This document shows positions 16,814 to 23,920 of a stretch of DNA of 64,000 bases, one piece after another. The stretch's first letter is position 1; every line of letters begins with the position of its first letter. The translations under genes were made by a program, and so were the position numbers. The notes under the pieces are model-generated. The model saw only the letters and a list, made by a program, of their open reading frames with translations, was not told the origin of the DNA and ran no database searches. Source of the stretch: Bacteroidota bacterium (GTDB lineage: Bacteria; Bacteroidota; Bacteroidia; M30B66); contig JAIXYK010000063.1 in the NCBI GenBank assembly GCA_027490225.1, positions 62,001 to 126,000 on the forward strand, read 5' to 3'.

Positions 16814-18505
16814 TTAGTTTTTTACAACCTTAATAGTTTCTTTTGAAGAATTTGATTCTATTGTAAGGAAATAGATTCCTTTGTTTAAGTTGCTTAAATT
16901 TAAGTGGTGAACAGTGTTACTTGATTTAGCAACATTTACCGTTTCCATTTGAACGTTTTGTCCTAAGTAATTGCTAACACTGATAGTAACTTTGCTATCT
17001 TGATCGCCAGTTGCTAACTGAATATTTAATTCATTAGTGAATGGATTTGGGAATACTTCAGCACCGAATACTTCATCTGCAACTAATGTATTATCAGAAA
17101 TTTTTGATTCTGAAGGAGCAGAACAATCGTTTATAACTGTTACGCCATCTACATCATAACCATCTGCAGTACCTCCAAAAGAACCAATAGGAGAGCGATC
17201 CGTAATTCTCAAATACTGAATTACTCCTGCAGCATTAATATCTAGCTGACCATCTAAGCATAATTCATCTAAATATGTCCAATTTTCACCATCTAAAGAA
17301 CCTTCAAACATTGCTCTTTCGCCATAAGAAGAACATAAAGGATTTCCGAAAGAAGTTTCTGTAACTAGAAGGTCACTTGCTAAAGGATTATCAAAAATCA
17401 CATAATCAAAACGAAGTGTTACAGTTCCACCAAATCCTAAAGCCACGAAATTAATAGTATTGGAATTTTGAGGAAACCCCTCTGCGTTATTTTCATTTGT
17501 TCTACTTGTTGCTATTGCGCTTCCGTTTTTTCTTGTTCCTGGAAAATAATCGAAAGCTTCAGAAGCAGCACCTTGCAATAAAGTTGAAGGAACTGGATTT
17601 GGCTCAAAACCATTTAAGCACATAATTCCATCTACATCATACCCATCAGCTATTGCATTGTTATAGCTTGCATCAATTGGACTAGCATCTACTAATTTAA
17701 TGTATTGTGCCCAAGCTAAAGAACCTAAATCAAATTCAGCGTCTTGACATTGTTCACCAAGATATACATAATGACAACCGTCTTGAGATGCAAATGCTTT
17801 TACTCTTTCTGGATAACGTGCACATTCTGGACCTCCAAATGTAGTTTCAAACACTTTGAAATCGTTTCCTGCACCGTTTTTAATTGGGCTGCCGAATTTC
17901 AAAACTATGTTTCCACCAAATCCTAAAGCAGCAAAATTCAAATTTGCTTCTGATGTTGCTACATCACTGTTTTGCGGAGCATACAAAGCATTGGTTCCAA
18001 TAGTTCTTGTTGATAACAGACTTGTTCCGTCGTTTCTTTTGGTATATTCATAAGAAATTACTTCTTCAGCATAACATGTAACAGGAACATTTTCACATAA
18101 AGCGCCACCTGAAGCTTTTACTGTTTGATAGTTTGACCCATCAACAGACCAGAAAATCTTAGTTGTATTTGGTGTTGGTAATCCTGTAGAAGAATTAAAT
18201 TGAGTTGGTGTTTCGAAAAAATTATCTCCAGGTAAAGCTACACCACCACCAGCTACTGATGTACCATATACACTATATGTATAAGCAATTGGGTTTGTAG
18301 TATGATTACGAACTCTCCAACGACGTGCAGTCGCAGGGTCGTTAGAACACATTGAAGTAAGTTGTAAAAATTGATTTGGAGTTAGGTCGTTTACAGATGC
18401 AACAATGCTGTTAGATTCTTTAGCACTGATAGTTTGAACTGGACCAAAACTAAGCGCAGCAAATAATGCAAAAGCTGCTGTTTTAAAATTGTTGAATTTG
18501 TTCAT
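16814..18505 (-). CDS. T9SS surface protein, paralog 3 of 3
   Basis: A 563-residue exported protein with a signal peptide (about 1-28, ending ISAKE). An N-terminal domain (about 45-145) has SMCSNDP, WRVRN, a Tyr-rich strand, and IFWSVDGSN, and matches the same region of paralog 2. Two tandem domains follow (about 150-300 and 315-470), each with ALGFGG, ETxFG, a Cys-x-Tyr/Arg motif, LAWAQYIKL or IQYLRITD, and IADGYDVDG or TADGYDVDG. The T9SS type A domain is FPNPFTNELN to IKVVKN. No Asp-tract linker separates the N-terminal domain from the repeats, unlike paralog 2. It has its own promoter and terminator, so the three paralogs can be expressed separately. Confidence 0.82.
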   Translation of the reverse strand: MNKFNNFKTAAFALFAALSFGPVQTISAKESNSIVASVNDLTPNQFLQLTSMCSNDPATARRWRVRNHTTNPIAYTYSVYGTSVAGGGVALPGDNFFETPTQFNSSTGLPTPNTTKIFWSVDGSNYQTVKASGGALCENVPVTCYAEEVISYEYTKRNDGTSLLSTRTIGTNALYAPQNSDVATSEANLNFAALGFGGNIVLKFGSPIKNGAGNDFKVFETTFGGPECARYPERVKAFASQDGCHYVYLGEQCQDAEFDLGSLAWAQYIKLVDASPIDASYNNAIADGYDVDGIMCLNGFEPNPVPSTLLQGAASEAFDYFPGTRKNGSAIATSRTNENNAEGFPQNSNTINFVALGFGGTVTLRFDYVIFDNPLASDLLVTETSFGNPLCSSYGERAMFEGSLDGENWTYLDELCLDGQLDINAAGVIQYLRITDRSPIGSFGGTADGYDVDGVTVINDCSAPSESKISDNTLVADEVFGAEVFPNPFTNELNIQLATGDQDSKVTISVSNYLGQNVQMETVNVAKSSNTVHHLNLSNLNKGIYFLTIESNSSKETIKVVKN

Positions 18506-18561
18506 TTAATTTATTTTAGGTTAGATTAAATTATTTGATAGCTATTACGCTATCTTTTGCA

Positions 18562-18590
18562 CAAAGTTACATTATTCTTACATCTTACAA
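18562..18590 (-). promoter_or_regulatory. Promoter of T9SS paralog 3
   Basis: On the minus strand TTG (18588-18590) and TAACTTTG (18562-18569) lie 18 bases apart. The leader to ATG 18505 is about 50 bases and AT-rich. Confidence 0.55.
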
Positions 18591-18754
18591 ATGATTTTAA
18601 GCAAACATAAAGCAATTATATATATACTTGATTTTCATATATTTACAATATTTCTAAAGAATATTTCTTAGCTTTTCATTTGCAAAACATCCTAAAAACG
18701 AATCATAAAAATGCGGATTTTTACTTTTTTGAAAATACCTTACGTCAGATTTGG

Positions 18755-18783
18755 CAAAAAAAAGCCATTCTAAGTGAATGGCT
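18755..18783 (-). terminator. Intrinsic terminator of the amino acid permease
   Basis: AGCCATTC and GAATGGCT are perfect arms with a 5-base loop, followed by eight T on the minus strand. Confidence 0.85.
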
Positions 18784-18802
18784 AAAAATAAAATGCTAAG
18801 AA

Positions 18803-20455
18803 CTAATGCACATGTAAATGCGATTTTTTTCTACTGTATAAGAAATAGACTAATACACCTAAAGTACCCCAGATTATAAAAGCATACCAAGTATGTATGC
18901 GAACCTGGGTCATTAGAAAAATATTAAATCCAATTCCAAGTGATGCTATAACTGGTAAGAATGGCGTTTTATAAGGCCTTTCCAATTGGGGTTGTTTAAC
19001 ACGTAAAATCCAAACTGCTGCACATACCATCGCAAATGCTAATAAAGTTCCCATACTACACATCTCAGAAACTGTATTAATAGGTGTAACTGATGCAACA
19101 ATAGAAACAATTAATCCTACTAAAATGGTACTTCTGTAAGGGGTTTTGAAGACTGGGTGAATTTTACCAAACAAACTTTTTGGCAATAAACCATCTTTTG
19201 CCATTCCTAAGAAAATTCTGGTTTGCCCTAACATCATTACCAACATTACCGATATCAGACCAGCAGTTGCGGCAATGGTAATGAGGTAAACTGCCCAGGT
19301 CATTCCAACACCAGAAAAAGCAGAGGCAACAGGAGCCCTAAGGTCTAGTTGGGTATATTTAACCATTCCTGTTAATACAAATGATACAAGTATATACAGA
19401 ACTGTACAAATAACTAAGGAACTAATGATTGCGAATGGAACATCTTTTTTAGGATTAATAGCTTCTCCAGCTTGGGTAGAAACAGCATCGAAACCAATAT
19501 AAGCAAAGAAAACAATTGTCGCAGCTGTAACAACACCTGACCAGCCAAAATGAGATTCTCCATTGCTATCAAAAATCTGGTCTGGAATAAATGGAGTCCA
19601 GTTAGCAGGATCTACGTAAAAGAAACCCGCAACAATTACAAAAAGGACCACTGCAATTTTAATAACAACTATAATATTATTTGTTTTTGCTGCTTCTTTT
19701 ATTCCTTTATATAAAATACCAGTAACCAACCAAGTAACCAAAAATGCAGGCAGATTAAATGCATAACCAGGTAAATCTATAGAAGTATAATGGCTTGCCA
19801 AATCTTTTAAGTTTGCTGCGCCAGCCATGCTTTTCACATCAGCCAAAGATTTAGCATCTTTTACCATATCATGAGCTGGAGTGCTTGCCAAAGCAGCCTT
19901 CATTGCAGCTAAGTCAGGAACAATACTACCAAATGAAGCTAAATAATTTTGCAAAGCTGTAACTCCTGTAGCTTTCGCTATTTCTGCTTGAGCGGATGAA
20001 TAATCCATACTTAGCCATAAGGGAATGTGTAAATCAAACAAGTCGAGCAGTTTAATAAAATAACCACTCCAACTTACTGCCACAGTTGTCGCACCCATCA
20101 TATATTCTAAAATCAAATTCCAACCGATAAACCATGCAAACAACTCACCTACAGTTCCATAAGCATAAGCATAAGCAGAACCCTCTACTGGTAACACTGA
20201 TGCAAATTCAGCATAACAAAGTGAAGCGAACAAACAACCAACTCCTGCAATAATAAATGAAATTGCTAGTGCAGGTCCTGCAAATTGATTTGCTGCAATC
20301 CCAGTTAATGTAAAAATCCCACCACCTATAATTGCTCCAATGCCAAGAGATGTTAGTCCATATCTTGTAAGTACACGATTTAATTCACCTTTCTTTAGGT
20401 CTGTTTCGTAGGCTGATATTGGCTTTCTTCGCCAAACAGAGTTTGATTTACTCAT
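18803..20455 (-). CDS. APC family amino acid permease (CAT-like)
   Basis: A 550-residue integral membrane transporter. The first helix region has GIGAIIGGGIFTLTG, the APC-superfamily signature, followed by GPALAISFIIAG and YAEFASVLPVEGSAYAY. About twelve or more hydrophobic segments follow. The length and the order of motifs fit cationic amino acid transporters of the CAT type. A hydrophilic, Ala-rich insertion of about 80 residues (about 155-235) interrupts an early loop. The ORF extends to 20494, but ATG 20455 gives the expected short cytoplasmic N-terminus (MSKSNSVWRRKPIS). Substrate is not determinable from sequence. It is followed by its own terminator. Confidence 0.9.
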   Translation of the reverse strand: MSKSNSVWRRKPISAYETDLKKGELNRVLTRYGLTSLGIGAIIGGGIFTLTGIAANQFAGPALAISFIIAGVGCLFASLCYAEFASVLPVEGSAYAYAYGTVGELFAWFIGWNLILEYMMGATTVAVSWSGYFIKLLDLFDLHIPLWLSMDYSSAQAEIAKATGVTALQNYLASFGSIVPDLAAMKAALASTPAHDMVKDAKSLADVKSMAGAANLKDLASHYTSIDLPGYAFNLPAFLVTWLVTGILYKGIKEAAKTNNIIVVIKIAVVLFVIVAGFFYVDPANWTPFIPDQIFDSNGESHFGWSGVVTAATIVFFAYIGFDAVSTQAGEAINPKKDVPFAIISSLVICTVLYILVSFVLTGMVKYTQLDLRAPVASAFSGVGMTWAVYLITIAATAGLISVMLVMMLGQTRIFLGMAKDGLLPKSLFGKIHPVFKTPYRSTILVGLIVSIVASVTPINTVSEMCSMGTLLAFAMVCAAVWILRVKQPQLERPYKTPFLPVIASLGIGFNIFLMTQVRIHTWYAFIIWGTLGVLVYFLYSRKKSHLHVH

Positions 20456-20548
20456 AAATTTTAATAATTGAAGTGCACTAAAATAGAGATTCAATTATTA
20501 AAGCAACTATAAAAATGAATTTTAATTCACTTTTTTCAATAAAGTAGC

Positions 20549-21661
20549 TTAAATCTTATTTTTCTTCTGAAACAAATCGGTTTGAATACTAATTGCTTCT
20601 GAATGAATTAGCTCGTAAATTTTCTTTATAAATTCAGGACTCAAGCCACTTGCAATGCCATTTTCTAGCTGCCTTTTTAAAATTTCTTCCCAGCGTTGCA
20701 TTTGAAGAATGGTCATATTCTTTTCAAACTTATAATTTCCAATTTGCTCAATGAAATTATTGCGGCTAATTAATGCTTGTAAAATTAAATCGTCAATAGA
20801 ATCTACACTTGCTCTCAGTTCTACCAGTTTTTGATGAAAATCAATATCAACAGCATCTGATTTTCTAATGATGATTTTATCCATCATAGATTTTAATTCA
20901 AATGGTGTAACTTGCTGTTTAGCATCACTTAAAGCAACTGAAGGATTGTTATGTGTTTCAACCATAATACCCTGAAAGTCTAGATCTAATGCCTTTTGAA
21001 CAACACCCTCAATTAATTCGGGAGTTCCGCTTATATGACTAGCATCACAAATTATTGGAATATCTGGCCTAAGTGATTTTAAATCTATCACTAATTCCCA
21101 TCTAGGTGTGTATCTATAAACTGAATTTTCAAATGATTGAAAACCCCTATGTATGGCAGCTATTCTTTTTACGCCGGCGCGCTGAATTCTTTCGATAGCG
21201 CCTAACCAAAGCGAAATATCTGGATTTATTGGATTTTTAATAAAAACAGGAATGTCTACACCTTTCAATGCATCTGCCAATTCTTGAATTGAAAATGGAT
21301 TAACAGTAGTTCTTGCGCCAATCCAAACCATATCTATTCCTGCTTTTAGGCAAGCTTCTAAATGCTCAGGCGTAGCTACTTCTGTTGCCACAGGCATTCC
21401 AAATTGCTCTTTTACCTTTTTGAGCCAATGCAATCCTTCATTTCCGGCACCTTCAAAAGCTCCTGGTCTTGAACGAGGTTTCCAAATGCCTGCACGAAAA
21501 ACATTATTGGGAAAATTTTTATGAATTCCAGCTGCTGTGAGCAAGACTTGCTCTTCGTTTTCAGCGCTGCAGGGCCCAAAAATCGTGAATGGCTTGTTCC
21601 CATCAGGAATCCATTTATCAATTTTTATAGAATTTAAAGTATTCAGAGCTAAAGCTTGCAC
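20549..21661 (-). CDS. Bifunctional DAHP synthase / chorismate mutase type II
   Basis: A 370-residue fusion. Residues about 1-265 are a class Ib DAHP synthase (IFGPCSAENEEQ, FRAGIWKPRSRPGAF, VETHNNPSVALSDAKQQ), which joins PEP and erythrose 4-phosphate at the start of the shikimate pathway. Residues about 275-360 are an AroQ-type chorismate mutase helical domain (LVELRASVDSIDDLILQAL, then RNNFIEQIGNYK), which makes prephenate. This fusion is standard in Bacteroidota. The mutase domain may also serve as the feedback sensor. It lies on the same strand as the deoxyhypusine-synthase-like gene, 39 bases after it. Confidence 0.93.
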   Translation of the reverse strand: MQALALNTLNSIKIDKWIPDGNKPFTIFGPCSAENEEQVLLTAAGIHKNFPNNVFRAGIWKPRSRPGAFEGAGNEGLHWLKKVKEQFGMPVATEVATPEHLEACLKAGIDMVWIGARTTVNPFSIQELADALKGVDIPVFIKNPINPDISLWLGAIERIQRAGVKRIAAIHRGFQSFENSVYRYTPRWELVIDLKSLRPDIPIICDASHISGTPELIEGVVQKALDLDFQGIMVETHNNPSVALSDAKQQVTPFELKSMMDKIIIRKSDAVDIDFHQKLVELRASVDSIDDLILQALISRNNFIEQIGNYKFEKNMTILQMQRWEEILKRQLENGIASGLSPEFIKKIYELIHSEAISIQTDLFQKKNKI

Positions 21662-21700
21662 ATTACAATTAACAGATGTATTGCCTTTTTGTTTTTGATT

Positions 21701-22672
21701 TTACCAACCTAATATCCAAGCAAACATCAATGGAGCAACAATAGTAGCATCTGATTCAACGATAAACTTTGGAGTTTCTTTATCTAGTTTGCCCCAAGTA
21801 ATTTTCTCGTTAGGCACAGCACCAGAATAAGAACCATAACTTGTCGTTGAATCTGAAATTTGGCAGAAATATGCCCAAAATGGTACATCATGCCATTCTA
21901 AATCCTGATACATCATTGGAACAACACAAATTGGAAAATCACCAGCTATACCTCCACCGATTTGAAAAAAGCCGACTCCTTTGCCTGAAGAATTCGCTCT
22001 GTACCAATCGGTTAACCACATCATATATTCTATGCCAGATTTCATGGTAGAAGCTTTTAACTCGCCTTTAATACAATACGAAGCAAAAATATTTCCCATT
22101 GTTGAATCTTCCCAACCTGGAACTACAATTGGAATATTTCTTTCTGCCGCGGCAATCATCCAACTATCTTTTGGGTCAATTTCATAATATTGCTCCATTT
22201 CACCTGAAAGCAACATTTTGTACATGTATTCATGTGGAAAATATCTTTCTCCTGCTTCTTCAGCATTCTTCCATTGTTTAACAATATGCTTTTGAATTCT
22301 TCTGAACGCCTCTTCTTCAGGTATACAAGTGTCAGTAACTCTATTATATCCTTCTTCCAATAAATCCCATTCATCTTGTGGACTTAAATCTCTGTAATTT
22401 GGAACCCTTTTATAATGAGAATGTGCAACCAGGTTCATAATATCTTCTTCCAAATTTGCACCTGTGCAAGAAATAATATCAACCTTACCTTGTCTTATCA
22501 TTTCTGCAAATGACTTTCCTAACTCTGCTGTACTCATCGCACCAGCAAGTGTCACCATCATTTTACCACCTTCAGTAAGGTGTTTTTCGTAACCTTTTGC
22601 GGCATCTACAAGCGCTGCTGAATTAAAATGTAAATAATGCTTTTCTATAAATTGAGAAATTGGACCTTTCAT
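21701..22672 (-). CDS. Deoxyhypusine synthase family protein
   Basis: A 323-residue protein of the deoxyhypusine/homospermidine synthase fold. The catalytic lysine of eukaryotic DHS lies in a WGK motif; here TWGKL puts it at K295, and the NAD-side motifs (VTLAGAMSTAELG, ISCTGANLEEDI, VGFFQIGGGIAGDF) are also present. Eukaryotic DHS transfers aminobutyl from spermidine to eIF5A, which bacteria lack, so this enzyme probably makes or uses a free polyamine, or modifies another target. It follows its own promoter and precedes DAHP synthase/chorismate mutase. No polyamine gene is adjacent. Length is slightly shorter than the human enzyme. Confidence 0.88.
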   Translation of the reverse strand: MKGPISQFIEKHYLHFNSAALVDAAKGYEKHLTEGGKMMVTLAGAMSTAELGKSFAEMIRQGKVDIISCTGANLEEDIMNLVAHSHYKRVPNYRDLSPQDEWDLLEEGYNRVTDTCIPEEEAFRRIQKHIVKQWKNAEEAGERYFPHEYMYKMLLSGEMEQYYEIDPKDSWMIAAAERNIPIVVPGWEDSTMGNIFASYCIKGELKASTMKSGIEYMMWLTDWYRANSSGKGVGFFQIGGGIAGDFPICVVPMMYQDLEWHDVPFWAYFCQISDSTTSYGSYSGAVPNEKITWGKLDKETPKFIVESDATIVAPLMFAWILGW

Positions 22673-22691
22673 TTATTGCGTTTTAGGGCGG

Positions 22692-22724
22692 CAAATATAA
22701 GATGTTATTTAACTATGAGAACAA
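22692..22724 (-). promoter_or_regulatory. Promoter of the deoxyhypusine-synthase-like gene
   Basis: On the minus strand TTG (22722-22724) and TATATTTG (22692-22699) lie 22 bases apart. The leader to ATG 22672 is about 13 bases. Confidence 0.6.
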
Positions 22725-22813
22725 TTTCAAACTATATATCATTTTGCAAATGATAAGAATTCGTTAACGTAATATTAAAGTTAATAGGTATGGTGCTTAC
22801 TTACTTATTTATC

Positions 22814-22821
22814 TATTTTTG
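22814..22821 (+). promoter_or_regulatory. Possible -7 box of the lamin-tail protein gene
   Basis: TATTTTTG fits TAnnTTTG and lies 21 bases before ATG 22843. No clear TTG is seen upstream. Confidence 0.4.
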
Positions 22822-22842
22822 CCAACTGAAACTAAAATCGTT

Positions 22843-23865
22843 ATGAAGAAATTTTTACTTGCTTTTTTTGGTGTTTTATTATTAAACATCTCATTATTTG
22901 GTCAGTGCTCTGACCTATTTATCTCAGAATATGTTGAGGGTTCTGGAAATAACAAAGCGTTAGAAATCTATAATCCAACAAATACAGCAATCAATCTCGG
23001 AAATTACAGAGTTATCCGTTGGGCAAACGGAGCTATTACTGCGCCTGATGACGGAGTGATGCCTCTTCCCGCTGCGTTAACTGTACCTTCCAAAGGCGTT
23101 ATTGTAATTGCTTTGAACCTAACAGACCCAAACGGAACCGGACAAACCGCTCCGATAGCTTTAGCACTTCAAGAAAAAGCTGACACTTTGCTTTCAAATG
23201 GTTGTGGAACTGAGCCGGGAAACATTAGAACTTTTTGCTTTAATGGTGATGATGCACTCTCTTTAGAGAAAAATGTTGGCGGTACTTGGACGAGAGTGGA
23301 CATTTTTGCATGCATAGGTGAACAACCGACTAATAGTCAAGGCACTGCCAGTCCTACTGCAGGATGGACAGACTTGGCTCCATTTTCAAGTATGCCAGAA
23401 GGTTATACAACTGCAGTTGATGGCCCTTATTTTTTCCGTTATTGGACACAAGACAAAACTTTGATTCGTAAATCAAGTGTGAATAACGGAGTTACTGTTA
23501 ATCCTCAACCAGCCTCATTTAACGCTTCTGTACAATGGGATTCTTTGGCCACAGATATGTTTGACTCATTAGGATTTCATACTTGTGTATGTAATATTGT
23601 GGGCTTTAATGATTTACCTGAATCAGAAAAATTAACAGTATACCCAAATCCTGCTAACGATAAGATTTCTATTCAATCGGAATTAGCTATTTCTTCAATT
23701 GTTATCTTCAATGTTACTGGACAAACCCTTGTAGAAATGAAGAATCCTTCTTTAACTAAAAATATTCGCATCGAAACACAAAATATTCCTCAGGGAGTTT
23801 ATTCTGTGAAATTGATTTACACAAACGGAAGTCAGGCATCACGCAAAATAATTGTTCAACATTAA
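22843..23865 (+). CDS. Lamin-tail domain T9SS protein
   Basis: A 340-residue exported protein. ATG 22843 gives a signal peptide (MKKFLLAFFGVLLLNISLFG); an in-frame TTG at 22819 would only lengthen it. The first domain has DLFISEYVEGSGNNKALEIYNPT, the lamin-tail (LTD) signature seen in many secreted bacterial proteins, often beside or fused to nucleases. The middle is a beta-rich extension ending in a Cys-Val-Cys motif near residue 248. The C-terminus is a T9SS type A domain (VYPNPANDKISI to RKIIVQH). It precedes a TonB receptor, lipoprotein and secreted endonuclease on the same strand, so a shared role at the cell surface is possible. Confidence 0.85.
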   Translation: MKKFLLAFFGVLLLNISLFGQCSDLFISEYVEGSGNNKALEIYNPTNTAINLGNYRVIRWANGAITAPDDGVMPLPAALTVPSKGVIVIALNLTDPNGTGQTAPIALALQEKADTLLSNGCGTEPGNIRTFCFNGDDALSLEKNVGGTWTRVDIFACIGEQPTNSQGTASPTAGWTDLAPFSSMPEGYTTAVDGPYFFRYWTQDKTLIRKSSVNNGVTVNPQPASFNASVQWDSLATDMFDSLGFHTCVCNIVGFNDLPESEKLTVYPNPANDKISIQSELAISSIVIFNVTGQTLVEMKNPSLTKNIRIETQNIPQGVYSVKLIYTNGSQASRKIIVQH

Positions 23866-23885
23866 AAAATACTAAAATCTATAAG

Positions 23886-23916
23886 AAGCGCTGTGAACTG
23901 CAGCGCTTTTTTGTTT
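23886..23916 (+). terminator. Strong terminator hairpin directly before the TonB receptor
   Basis: AAGCGCTG and CAGCGCTT form a perfect 8-base stem with a 7-base loop, followed by TTTTTGTTTTT. It ends a few bases before the TonB receptor start at 23921/23927. It may end the lamin-tail transcript, attenuate the operon, or both. Confidence 0.85.
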
Positions 23917-23920
23917 TTGT

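Noticed and set aside
21701-22672. Deoxyhypusine synthase as proof of an eIF5A-like system or of archaeal/eukaryotic transfer
   Set aside because: Bacterial members of this family are widespread and no eIF5A-like gene is present here.
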